DNA of 9,360 nt from Candidatus Helarchaeota archaeon (GCA_013375355.1 JABXJV010000231.1:1-9360), one strand, 5' to 3'; shown: positions 1 to 7,131, numbered from the stretch's first letter. Notes: generated from the sequence alone by a model not told the origin. A program made the numbers and translations.

Positions 1-137
1 GCAAAAGTTTTTCCGCTTCCTGTTACTCCTAATAATGTTTGGTATTTATAATTTTTATTTAATCCATCAATCAGCCGTTGAATAGCTTCGGGCTGGTCCC
101 CTGTCGGTTTATAATTAGCGTAAAGTTTGAAAGGCAT
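1..137 (-). CDS. uvrB: UvrB excinuclease subunit B, N-terminal fragment (cut by left edge)
   Basis: UvrB is the damage-verifying helicase-like subunit of the UvrABC nucleotide excision repair complex; it is loaded on DNA by UvrA and recruits UvrC. Reading the minus strand from an ATG at 137-135 gives 45 complete codons that run off the left edge. They match the family start closely: a [19 protein letters not shown] stretch (the UvrB Q-motif region) followed by [13 protein letters not shown], which contains the Walker A P-loop GVTGSGKT at residues 37-44. The start fits the family, because the bacterial protein begins only a residue or two earlier relative to the conserved PFKL. A TATA-like stretch about 26 bases upstream suggests an almost leaderless transcript. 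UvrABC is bacterial in origin but is found in many archaea. The helicase, beta-hairpin and UvrC-binding parts lie outside the window, so completeness cannot be judged. Confidence 0.95.
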   Translation of the reverse strand, partial: MPFKLYANYKPTGDQPEAIQRLIDGLNKNYKYQTLLGVTGSGKTF

Positions 138-159
138 TAAAATTACTATCTAATTGGCA

Positions 160-178
160 ATTATATATATTTTTTATA
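160..178 (-). promoter_or_regulatory. uvrB: TATA-like box upstream of uvrB
   Basis: On the minus strand this is a TATAAAAAATATATATAA-type stretch centred near 165. An archaeal TATA box places transcription start about 25 bases downstream, here near 139, essentially at the uvrB ATG. That predicts a leaderless mRNA, which agrees with the absence of a Shine-Dalgarno sequence before this ATG. In DNA this AT-rich the match is suggestive only. Confidence 0.45.
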
Positions 179-190
179 ATTAGATAAATG

Positions 191-207
191 AAAAAAATAA
201 AAAAAGG
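191..207 (-). terminator. T-tract terminator after the LRR gene
   Basis: Read on the minus strand, the bases just after the LRR stop codon contain two runs of seven T separated by one A. Archaeal RNA polymerase terminates at such T-rich tracts without needing a hairpin. The tract lies 10 to 26 bases past the stop and before the uvrB promoter, so it probably separates the two transcripts. Confidence 0.5.
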
Positions 208-216
208 ATTATCTTA

Positions 217-1662
217 TTATTTAGCTGCATTTTCACAATTATTACTATCTTGTCTCAGTAACTCAGCTTGTTCATGATTTCCTATTTCTATAAAGAATCG
301 AGCTGCTATTCTATAAAGCAAAGCAGCCTTTAAATAATCGTCACGACTTAGGGCTGCTTTAGCTTCTTTGATTTTAAATGCGCCTTCGCGACTCAACTCT
401 TTTTTTTCTTTAATACTATCAAATTTATTCAATATTTTTTCAATTTCCATGGCCGTTGATTGTGCTTTATCCTCATCTCCAAGTTCCTCATAAATTGATT
501 TTGAAGCTTCCATTTTTTGAAAAATTTGTGTTAATGAAGGTTTTTTCTTTTGTAATAGTTTTTCAATTTCTGAAACGTTTTCTTCCAATAATTTATTTAA
601 TTTTTTTCTGCTTTTAAGTAAAGTTTTTACCATAGCGGCACGTTTATCATCGGGTATTGCCAAAATTTCCATTTTTACTAAATTTTGGTTAGTTGTACTC
701 ATTGATTGCAAATCTTTTTTGAAGATTTCATTATCTTCGAATTTTAATTTTGGAATATGTATTTCTACTGGAATTTCTTTAACTTTTATTTCTCCTTCTG
801 CAACTTGTCCAACTTCTTCTTTTATTCCTTCTTCATATAAAGTTTGGTCTTTTTTTCTTAAATTTTCTTTATCTAGTCTGAAATTTTTTAATTGTGGACA
901 ATATTCTAGTCCTTTAATTTCAGTGATTTTATTAAGTCTAAGATCTAATGTTTTTAATTCGCTAAGTTGTTCTAAACATTCCATCTTTTGTATTTCATTT
1001 AATCTAAGGTCTAAATTCTTTAATTGGGAAAGACTCTCTAAACCTTCCATTTTATTGATCTCATTTAATCTAATATTTAGTGTTTTTAATTCGGAAAGTT
1101 TCCTAAGACCTTCTATCTTTTGGATTTTATTATCAGAAAGTTCCAATTCTTTTATCATAGAAAGTTTTTCAAGACCTTCTATCTTCTTTATCTGGTTGGC
1201 TTCGAGCCTTAATACCTCCAATTGTGTTAGGTTCTCTAAGTTCTCTATCTTTCCAATATTATTTCCTTCGAGTAATAATTGCTTTAATTGAGTGAGATTC
1301 TCTAGTCCCTCTATTTTATTAATTTGATTGTAAGCTAAATTTAACACTTTTAATTGAGAAATATTCTCTAGACCTTCTATTTTTTTGATTTGATTACCAT
1401 ATAAATGTAATTCTTCTAAATTTGATAGTTTTTCTAATCCTTCTATTTTCTTGATTTTTGTTCCGTGTATATGGATTATTTGTAAATGAGGAAGATCAAA
1501 AATTATTATTGGGATGTCTTCCAAATCATTGGCATGTAAATCAAGTTCGATTACGAATCCATTCTCATCAACTTCAAAATCCGCTGCCTCTAAATCAAAA
1601 TATTTGTTTAAATTAGCAATTGCATTTTTTTCATTTAGATCTTTAATTTTCTCCATTATCAT
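217..1662 (-). CDS. SDS22-type leucine-rich-repeat protein with TPR-like helical C-terminal module
   Basis: This 481-residue protein has no signal peptide or membrane helix, so it is presumably cytoplasmic. Residues 61-258 form nine uninterrupted 22-residue repeats of the SDS22 type (consensus LxxLxLxxNxIxKIEGLExLxQ), with imperfect capping repeats at about 36-60 and 259-272. Such solenoids bind other proteins. A charged linker (about 266-300) leads to an all-helical module at 301-470 that ends in a TPR-like hairpin (YLKAALLYRIAARFFIEIGN). This module aligns without gaps with the end of the neighbouring surface protein, with 84 of 170 positions identical by hand count. The start is the first of two nearby ATGs (1662, or 1656 giving two residues fewer); neither has a clear Shine-Dalgarno. 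The gene lies 189 bases downstream of the surface-protein gene on the same strand. I infer a scaffold or adaptor, perhaps a partner of that protein; no enzyme motif is seen. Asgard archaea are rich in LRR proteins. Confidence 0.9.
   Translation of the reverse strand: MIMEKIKDLNEKNAIANLNKYFDLEAADFEVDENGFVIELDLHANDLEDIPIIIFDLPHLQIIHIHGTKIKKIEGLEKLSNLEELHLYGNQIKKIEGLENISQLKVLNLAYNQINKIEGLENLTQLKQLLLEGNNIGKIENLENLTQLEVLRLEANQIKKIEGLEKLSMIKELELSDNKIQKIEGLRKLSELKTLNIRLNEINKMEGLESLSQLKNLDLRLNEIQKMECLEQLSELKTLDLRLNKITEIKGLEYCPQLKNFRLDKENLRKKDQTLYEEGIKEEVGQVAEGEIKVKEIPVEIHIPKLKFEDNEIFKKDLQSMSTTNQNLVKMEILAIPDDKRAAMVKTLLKSRKKLNKLLEENVSEIEKLLQKKKPSLTQIFQKMEASKSIYEELGDEDKAQSTAMEIEKILNKFDSIKEKKELSREGAFKIKEAKAALSRDDYLKAALLYRIAARFFIEIGNHEQAELLRQDSNNCENAAK
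253..762 (-). other. Shared C-terminal helical module, copy in the LRR protein
   Basis: These codons give LRR-protein residues 301-470, which pair position for position (constant offset 1238) with residues 1539-1708 of the surface protein. Best-conserved blocks are SEIEKL, IFQKMEA followed by YEELG, and LKAALLYR followed by AAR and GN. Two segments, about residues 380-415 and 440-470, look like TPR- or SNAP-like helix pairs. I do not recognise a named family. The module is probably a protein-interaction or oligomerisation unit. Confidence 0.85.
889..1482 (-). repeat. Nine tandem 66-bp LRR-encoding repeats
   Basis: The DNA encoding residues 61-258 is a degenerate tandem array with a strict 66-base period, each unit giving one 22-residue SDS22-type repeat. 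The most regular protein core is KIEGLE, present in most units. Units 7 to 9 (residues 193-258) resemble one another especially, sharing an RLNxI core (twice as RLNEI), which suggests they duplicated most recently. Confidence 0.9.
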
Positions 1663-1687
1663 CCCAAATCTATTTTATTTAATTAAT

Positions 1688-1700
1688 TAGTTTATATTCT
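1688..1700 (-). promoter_or_regulatory. Candidate TATA box upstream of the LRR gene
   Basis: The minus strand reads AGAATATAAACTA here, about 33 bases before the ATG at 1662, predicting a start site near 1669 and a very short leader. A second TATA-like stretch (ATTTATAAGG, around 1788-1797) lies further upstream and would give a leader of about 100 bases, but a run of nine T follows it. The nearer box is preferred. Evidence is by spacing only. Confidence 0.35.
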
Positions 1701-1765
1701 TGTTTTAATATAATTTTAAACAATTTAAAAAATTTAAAGTAATAACATTTTTCCTCTTTGTATTC

Positions 1766-1774
1766 AAAAAAAAA
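1766..1774 (-). terminator. Nine-T tract between surface-protein and LRR genes
   Basis: Nine consecutive T on the minus strand lie 78 bases past the surface-protein stop codon. With the seven-T run right after the stop, this would give a two-step archaeal terminator and would make the LRR gene depend largely on its own promoter. Confidence 0.4.
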
Positions 1775-1841
1775 TATATGTTTCTCTCCTTATAAATACA
1801 ATTTTTCAAAATATTATGATGTAAAATATGAAAATATTTGT

Positions 1842-1848
1842 AAAAAAA
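1842..1848 (-). terminator. Seven-T tract right after the surface-protein stop
   Basis: On the minus strand the TAA stop is followed within about 10 bases by a run of seven T, the usual archaeal termination signal. An imperfect inverted repeat (CAAATATT at 1833-1840 against CAAAATATT at 1807-1815) lies beyond it but is too AT-rich to count as a hairpin with confidence. Confidence 0.4.
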
Positions 1849-1851
1849 GAA

Positions 1852-4800
1852 TTAAGTATTTGTTTTTTGTTCGGTATAGCTAGCTATTTCACCTAATTTT
1901 TCGGCATCTTCAAAATTTCCTAATTCTATATATATTCTTGCAGCTTTCCGATATAACAGTGCGGCTTTTAAAAATTCTTGGTTTTCATTTGCTTTCTTTG
2001 CTTGAGTTGTTAAATCTGCTAATTGATTTCTCAAATTTTTAATCTCATTTGCATTATCGAATTTTTCTAGAACTTTTTGGATGTCCATTGATTTCGATAA
2101 GGCTTTCTCTTCGTTTCCAAGCTCCTCATATATTCTTTTAGCAGCTTCCATTTTTTGGAATATTTCAGGATAAGGTGGAATCTCTTTCTTTGATAACTTT
2201 TCTATTTCCGAGAGGTTATCATTCAATTTTGTTCGTAATTTTGCTCTATCACTTAACATCTTTTTTACAATTTTTGTCCTTTTATCATCTGGAGAATACA
2301 TCATCCGTTCTTGAAATATTTTTTGGTTAGCTGGACTCATAGATTCAATTTCTTGCCTTAATATTTCGTATTCTTCATCTCTTAAGTCTGGTATGTAAAT
2401 TCCTTTTATTAGCTTTTGTTCTTTTTCAATTACTTCTTCTTTCACTTCTTTCTTTTCTTCAATAGGAGGAATTTGAGTTATAATCTTTTTAGCAGCTACC
2501 AAAGCCTCTTTTTTAGAAGTTGGTATTAATATTCTGTTCTTATAAAGATTATAGATTTCATAATAAATTTCGTAATCTGGTTCTTTTCTGGCTTGTACAG
2601 CTATTTGCATTATGTCATCAACGAAAAATTTACCGCCTTTTTGCTCTTGTTGACTTTTTGCAATTCTGACTAGAACTGCTGATAAATCAGAGAGATTTTT
2701 GGTTTCTTTTTCACTCAACATTTTTACTCTTAAAGTTTGGCTTAGCCCGATCTCAAATTTACTTGCCAATACTCGATTTGCAGTTTTAAAATGTTTTAGA
2801 GCACCATCCCAGTCTCTAAGATACGAGCCATATTCGCTCTCAAATTGATTTACAGTTTCTTGTGCAACCTCACGGAAACTATCGCCAGGTTTATCTTGTA
2901 ATATAAATGCAAAACGTGATAACTCACCACCTGTTAATAGTATTTTAAAATCTGCATAACTTAATTCAAAGCCACCAGCAACTTCCGCTTTCTTCTTTCC
3001 TTTAACACTAATCTCGGTCTGGAATGCTGAAATTGCTGTTAAAAAGCCAGAAATTAGGTCTGAGTCTAATACGATATCTCCGAATCCCTGGTCAAAGATT
3101 GATGCCCCCGAATTTTTCTCTAGTATAATACAATGTTTAAGATTTTGCGCATCTTTGACTTTATTAGCAATCTTCTTTTGTAATGCGATTTCACGGCGGC
3201 GACGGGGTAATTTTACTCCATATCTATATGCAAGAGAAATGGCAACGACTGCTCCTATAATAATTGCCATCCACCACCAGTTCTCATTGATATAGTTAGT
3301 GAAATATTTTGTAGTTGTCATTGGAATGGTAGGTAGTGGAGATGTAGTGGTAGAACTAAAGGTACTTTCATCTCCTTCATATTCTACTCCGACTGTAATA
3401 AGAGGAAGAACTTCGAACGGTTGAAGTAATATTAATACAGTAAAAGCCACACCATCTTTGTCTGTAACTGCACTTTGTTGGAATATTCTGACATTCGGAT
3501 CACCCATATATACAAAAAATGTGACACTTGCATTTGAAACTGGAAGTCCTGTCTCTTTAAACTTCAATTCACATGTTAAAATAATTGGACTCCCAACCAT
3601 TAATTCGAGTGGATTAATATCGAAGATTTGGAGAGTTACATTATATTTAGTAAGTTTAAAGGAAGTTGTATTATCATTGGTACTGAAAAATGAAATATTG
3701 CCGATATAAATTGCCCTAATTATAACAGATATTGCTCCATCAGGTGGAGTGAAATCTATAATAGCTAAGCCATCTTCATTTGTGGTAGTAATTAAGCTTT
3801 CATCTTGATAATTTTCATAATCTATAATGAATTCGATGGTTTCGCCTTGCATACTGGTCATTTTCCCTGAATTGTTATATTCCAATGATGAGTTTATAGA
3901 GAATTCTTCACCACTAATGATATAGGATGCCATTTGAGCATAATTTATGGTTAGATTAGTCTCATATTTTCCTGTAACATTGATAAGTAGGTTAGAAGAA
4001 CTTGCATTAATTTGTGGAGTTCCATCATAAGAAACCGTTACGTTTATCCACTGAATGTCTGGAATTGGATTTATTACAAAAGTTGTTGTTCCATTAATAT
4101 TTGTGATTCTATTATCTTCAATATGAAAGTCATTGGAATAATCTATTTCATAATTTAATGTTCGACCTTCATGGTCGATTGAGGTGTTACCGAATTGAAT
4201 CTTTGCTTCGATAGTGACATCCTTACCGACTCTAATTTCAGTTCGAGAGTGAGAAGAATAATTAGTTATTAAAATAAGTGTACTCCATTTTGGTAATACA
4301 TTAAGTGTAATATTTTTGGAATAAGGTCGAAAATCTCGAGCTTGTGCTTTAATGCTGACATTATAAGTTCCTGGGGGCACTTCAAGTTCTGGTAAATTAA
4401 TTATCCCTTGGTATATTAAAATAACCAAATCCATATCATCACTTTCAGGAGTAGTCGTATTGATTGTCCAATTTACAACTGCGTTTGTTATTGCTGGCTT
4501 TCCCGCATGATAATCGTCCTTATAACAAGCAGCTAGATTGACAATCTCACCTTCAAACTTTGTAATATTTTCATATCCAGTAACGTCAATATCTGTAGGG
4601 ATTGGGTAAATTTGAAATGATGAAGAAATAACCTCATTTGGTTCAAGTCCTGGCTTTGTTGCAAAAAATCTAATACGATGTGACTCATAAGCATGGGTAC
4701 CTGTAGTATTAAGCCAAATTTTATATAATCCCTTTAATGAAGCATTCCCTAATGATAAGTCTTCATATTGAAAATATGGATCCATCCAAAATGGGTCGGT

Positions 4801-7014
4801 CATAATATCTGCACCCTTGATCCCACTTCTATTTACTTGAAAAGTATAATTTACTATTGCAAATTTGCCTGTATCATTAACATACAAATCTTCACCAATA
4901 GCATATGGAATACCTCTTACTATTTCTAACTCTGTAGGTTCTATAGGTACTACTAAGGTCACATTAAATCTAATTATAGCTGTGGCTGCTTCATAACCTT
5001 CTTTGGTGGCGTTGATTATAATAGTATAATTATCCTCAGGTGCGAATCCAGTAAAAAATGTGATATTATAAGAACCATTTAACCAGTCTATAGGGGTCAA
5101 GGGCGAATAACTCCAATTACTATCTATTTTAGCACCAGAAATGCTCTTATTGGCATAAGTGTCATTATAAAATATTCTTGCAGTGACAAGATCTCCTTGA
5201 TAAACAACCTGTGGATCTGGTCCTTGAGTAACTGTTAAATTTGTAGGTTCATTATAGCATTCAATTTCAGTCATATTTATTCCCACTTCAGTTCCATTAA
5301 ACCAGACAACCCGAAGATGATGAGTTCCGTTTCTGGTTGAGTTATCAAATATCCTCCAAGGTGTAAAACTTGAGACATTATTAATTATACTTGCTTGATC
5401 ATTGTAAATTGTGGCATTATTTGGATTGAAGACAGTCAAATTTGCTTTAGCTAATGACTTAGCATAGATTGTTCCATTTATCTTAATTGTGTCATTTAAA
5501 TAATAACTATAAGCTTCTATGAAAGGTGGTGTATTATTATATACAGTTATATTTCCTGCCCAGTTAGTTCCATTACAAATTATATTCCAAGTACCATTTG
5601 CGGTCGCATTGATATTTACAAATTTATAGGGGGGGTTGGCAACAATGGAACTATTTATTTTAGTGCTATTTTCATAAACTTCACTAACATTCCATGATTG
5701 TGGAACCGTAACATTAATTTTTTTATCATAAGCACCTTTAGGGAAATACATGCCCTGCACTGTGGCATTCCAATTGACGATTGAATTTCCTGCAGTAGCA
5801 TGACATCTCGTTATTGCATTTGTTTGATTTTGGAATCCGGCAGTCGCATTTAACATGAAAACTACATAAGAAGATCTACCATACGAAGACCAATTTGTTT
5901 CGATATCATAGAAAATCGTTCCAAATTCTCCATCCAAAAATGAATTATTAAAATACTGAGTTGTAAATGCCCAGAGTTCTAGATCTTCTGTAACATTACT
6001 AAATAATATCGCAGTACTATTTAATGGAGTTCCATTTATACGCATATCTATTCTTTCAGGTGGAGGTGCGCATCCAGTAATATCAACTTGTTTAACACTG
6101 AAATCGATAGGAAGAGGGTTCCACATTCCCGTATTGAATTCATAAGCCAAACCTTCATCAACTCCGTCTCCCCCCACAACGAATGTGTCGGACATGTAGT
6201 TCCAATATACTTTTGTACTATGACTTACATCTTTTACAAAAGGCATAAGGAAAAAGGTGTTATTCCAAGTATCATAAGTATTTAAAAATGCATAACCGTC
6301 AAAATCCACCCATTCCCAACCTATTCCAAAGTAGGACCCATTAACCACACCGATTGATGAATGAGGTTCTACCTGAAGAGTAAAAGGATTAAATGTTGAA
6401 TTTAGAACAAAACAAATAATTTCTGCAGCAATATTGGGACATCTTAGATTTAGTTCTAATCCAGCCATATGAGAAAGAAATCCATGCTCTATTCGGAAAG
6501 ACATCACATATGGATTGCCAGTTGTTGTCCCATTATAAATATCAATATAGGGTAATTGTCCGCCACCTAAAGCTCCTGCATCTGCTTCTACATCTTGGTA
6601 ATAACCTTGAGTTAATATATTAAAAAATGTCAAATTCACGTATGTGAGATTAAATCCGTATGTAGGAGAGACAATATCTCCAATATCAGTAAATAATGCA
6701 TAAGGATCGGTCTCGTAGCTCGAAAATGAATTATTAAATTCAATTATTGCATTTGTAGCATGTTGTCCCATAAATCTATCTGGTTGATCTGGTTGGTTAC
6801 CCCATTCTTGATTAGCTTTGGATTCTAAAATATCTTTATCATTTGTTATAGGTTCAATATCTGGGGTATTCGGTGTTTTTCCCTCATTTGTTGGACTATT
6901 AAGCCATGTGGGATATTCAAAACTATTATTAGAATTTATCGAATTAATAGGTAAACTGATAAATACCATTGAAACCATTAAACTAAAAAAGAGCACAAAA
7001 TAACGTCTTTTCAT
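1852..7014 (-). CDS. Giant single-pass surface protein: Ig-like ectodomain, one membrane helix, longin-like cytoplasmic tail
   Basis: This 1720-residue protein starts with a signal peptide (MKRRYFVLFF, hydrophobic to about residue 24). The ectodomain runs to about 1245. Residues 80-590 are beta-rich and of no family I recognise; about six Ig-like modules of 100 to 113 residues follow, beginning near 590, 693, 806, 910, 1017 and 1122. I count 65 N-x-S/T sequons before the membrane and two after it, as expected for a heavily N-glycosylated exterior. A WWW-led membrane helix (about 1246-1266) is followed by RRRR (1271-1274), fixing the C-terminus inside. The tail holds a longin/roadblock-like domain (about 1291-1405), a helical region (1406-1500), a charged linker (1515-1537) and the module shared with the LRR protein (1539-1708). 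A GAGG Shine-Dalgarno 8 bases before the ATG supports the start. I infer a receptor- or anchor-like role; no enzyme motif is seen. The domain order is seen, the function is not known. Confidence 0.88.
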   Translation of the reverse strand: MKRRYFVLFFSLMVSMVFISLPINSINSNNSFEYPTWLNSPTNEGKTPNTPDIEPITNDKDILESKANQEWGNQPDQPDRFMGQHATNAIIEFNNSFSSYETDPYALFTDIGDIVSPTYGFNLTYVNLTFFNILTQGYYQDVEADAGALGGGQLPYIDIYNGTTTGNPYVMSFRIEHGFLSHMAGLELNLRCPNIAAEIICFVLNSTFNPFTLQVEPHSSIGVVNGSYFGIGWEWVDFDGYAFLNTYDTWNNTFFLMPFVKDVSHSTKVYWNYMSDTFVVGGDGVDEGLAYEFNTGMWNPLPIDFSVKQVDITGCAPPPERIDMRINGTPLNSTAILFSNVTEDLELWAFTTQYFNNSFLDGEFGTIFYDIETNWSSYGRSSYVVFMLNATAGFQNQTNAITRCHATAGNSIVNWNATVQGMYFPKGAYDKKINVTVPQSWNVSEVYENSTKINSSIVANPPYKFVNINATANGTWNIICNGTNWAGNITVYNNTPPFIEAYSYYLNDTIKINGTIYAKSLAKANLTVFNPNNATIYNDQASIINNVSSFTPWRIFDNSTRNGTHHLRVVWFNGTEVGINMTEIECYNEPTNLTVTQGPDPQVVYQGDLVTARIFYNDTYANKSISGAKIDSNWSYSPLTPIDWLNGSYNITFFTGFAPEDNYTIIINATKEGYEAATAIIRFNVTLVVPIEPTELEIVRGIPYAIGEDLYVNDTGKFAIVNYTFQVNRSGIKGADIMTDPFWMDPYFQYEDLSLGNASLKGLYKIWLNTTGTHAYESHRIRFFATKPGLEPNEVISSSFQIYPIPTDIDVTGYENITKFEGEIVNLAACYKDDYHAGKPAITNAVVNWTINTTTPESDDMDLVILIYQGIINLPELEVPPGTYNVSIKAQARDFRPYSKNITLNVLPKWSTLILITNYSSHSRTEIRVGKDVTIEAKIQFGNTSIDHEGRTLNYEIDYSNDFHIEDNRITNINGTTTFVINPIPDIQWINVTVSYDGTPQINASSSNLLINVTGKYETNLTINYAQMASYIISGEEFSINSSLEYNNSGKMTSMQGETIEFIIDYENYQDESLITTTNEDGLAIIDFTPPDGAISVIIRAIYIGNISFFSTNDNTTSFKLTKYNVTLQIFDINPLELMVGSPIILTCELKFKETGLPVSNASVTFFVYMGDPNVRIFQQSAVTDKDGVAFTVLILLQPFEVLPLITVGVEYEGDESTFSSTTTSPLPTIPMTTTKYFTNYINENWWWMAIIIGAVVAISLAYRYGVKLPRRRREIALQKKIANKVKDAQNLKHCIILEKNSGASIFDQGFGDIVLDSDLISGFLTAISAFQTEISVKGKKKAEVAGGFELSYADFKILLTGGELSRFAFILQDKPGDSFREVAQETVNQFESEYGSYLRDWDGALKHFKTANRVLASKFEIGLSQTLRVKMLSEKETKNLSDLSAVLVRIAKSQQEQKGGKFFVDDIMQIAVQARKEPDYEIYYEIYNLYKNRILIPTSKKEALVAAKKIITQIPPIEEKKEVKEEVIEKEQKLIKGIYIPDLRDEEYEILRQEIESMSPANQKIFQERMMYSPDDKRTKIVKKMLSDRAKLRTKLNDNLSEIEKLSKKEIPPYPEIFQKMEAAKRIYEELGNEEKALSKSMDIQKVLEKFDNANEIKNLRNQLADLTTQAKKANENQEFLKAALLYRKAARIYIELGNFEDAEKLGEIASYTEQKTNT
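1891..2400 (-). other. Shared C-terminal helical module, copy in the surface protein
   Basis: These codons give residues 1539-1708, the counterpart of LRR-protein residues 301-470. The module sits at the end of the cytoplasmic tail after a lysine- and glutamate-rich linker. Its last helix pair (FLKAALLYRKAARIYIELGN) has the alternation of small and aromatic residues seen in TPR- or SNAP-like hairpins. The copies differ most at about 1609-1617 and 1655-1680, where spacing is still kept. Confidence 0.85.
2515..2799 (-). other. Unassigned helical region in the cytoplasmic tail
   Basis: Residues 1406-1500 lie between the longin-like domain and the charged linker. The stretch is predicted by eye to be mainly helical, with FFVDDIMQIAVQ and a tyrosine-rich YEIYYEIYNLYKNRIL segment. 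A winged-helix-like or longin-associated helical fold is possible. I do not recognise the family. Confidence 0.4.
2800..3144 (-). other. Longin/roadblock-like domain in the surface protein's tail
   Basis: Residues 1291-1405 show a strand pair (HCIILEKNSGASIFDQGF), an amphipathic helix (LISGFLTAISAFQTEI), further strands (ELSYADFKILLTGG, LSRFAFILQD) and a final helix ending YLRDWDG. This order fits the longin/roadblock alpha-beta fold and resembles the longin-like proteins abundant in Asgard archaea. In eukaryotes such domains act in vesicle traffic and as platforms or regulators for small GTPases. The assignment is by pattern and not by search. Confidence 0.55.
3217..3279 (-). other. Membrane helix with basic stop-transfer
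   Basis: Residues 1246-1266 run from WWWMAIIIGAVVAISLAYRY to the following glycine. Interfacial tryptophans lie on the outer side, and VKLPRRRR follows directly. The positive cluster predicts N-out, C-in topology, which agrees with the sequon distribution. Confidence 0.88.
3325..5247 (-). other. About six Ig-like modules of the ectodomain
   Basis: Residues 590-1230 fall into units of roughly 103 to 113 residues, each opening with a short strand motif such as PTNLTVTQG, PTELEIVRG, PTDIDVTGY or YETNLTINYA and then a GxxxxxxAxxxY-like pattern. The last unit has the typical bacterial Ig-like ending (GLPVSNASVTFFV, then TDKDGVAFTVL). Sequence identity between units is low. They probably form a stalk lifting the N-terminal domain off the membrane. 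Confidence 0.6.
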
Positions 7015-7022
7015 ATTTAATT

Positions 7023-7026
7023 CCTC
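7023..7026 (-). promoter_or_regulatory. Shine-Dalgarno of the surface-protein gene
   Basis: The minus strand reads GAGG followed by eight bases and then ATG at 7014. This is the clearest ribosome binding site in the window and it supports the chosen start immediately before the signal peptide. Confidence 0.65.
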
Positions 7027-7079
7027 AAATAAATTATGATGTTAAATGAGTACTGAATACTTTTCTTTATTTGTTTTAG

Positions 7080-7094
7080 CTATATAAATATCTT
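7080..7094 (-). promoter_or_regulatory. TATA box of the surface-protein gene
   Basis: The minus strand reads AAGATATTTATATAG here, centred near 7086. A start site about 25 bases downstream (near 7060) would leave a leader of about 45 bases that includes the GAGG site. It lies downstream of the fwdA stop codon, so the surface protein probably has its own promoter. Confidence 0.5.
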
Positions 7095-7131
7095 TAGAAA
7101 GGGACTCATTCCACACTAAGTGAAATTTAAG

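Noticed and set aside
719..1291. A 190-codon open frame on the plus strand opposite the LRR gene
   Set aside because: It is antisense to the tandem LRR repeats, its serine- and phenylalanine-rich repetitive product is what the reverse of such repeats gives, and it has no ribosome binding site or recognisable domain.
889..1482. Regularly spaced repeats that might suggest a CRISPR array
   Set aside because: The 66-base period is degenerate, has no spacers and translates into uninterrupted leucine-rich repeats.
1813..1822. The ten-base string attatgatgt here recurs at 7033-7042 in the surface-protein leader
   Set aside because: In AT-rich DNA of this length a ten-base match can arise by chance, and the two positions (after a stop codon and before a start) do not share a role.
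1807..1840. Imperfect inverted repeat after the surface-protein stop
   Set aside because: The arms are nearly all A and T with a bulge and a long loop, too weak for a hairpin; the T-tract is the better terminator.
1852..2400. Reading the repeated C-terminal module as a recent DNA duplication or mobile element
   Set aside because: The copies are only about half identical at protein level, with no target-site duplications or terminal repeats seen, so this is an old domain duplication.
3458..3709. Short plus-strand frames opposite the surface-protein gene (also 6088-6285 and 6818-7003)
   Set aside because: They lie fully inside a well-supported minus-strand gene, have no recognisable domain and look like chance open frames.
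7095..7130. Possible small stem (TTCCAC and GTGAAA arms) between fwdA and the surface-protein gene
   Set aside because: The arms are mismatched and short, and the position is explained by the spacer between terminator and promoter; no riboswitch or RNA gene pattern is seen.
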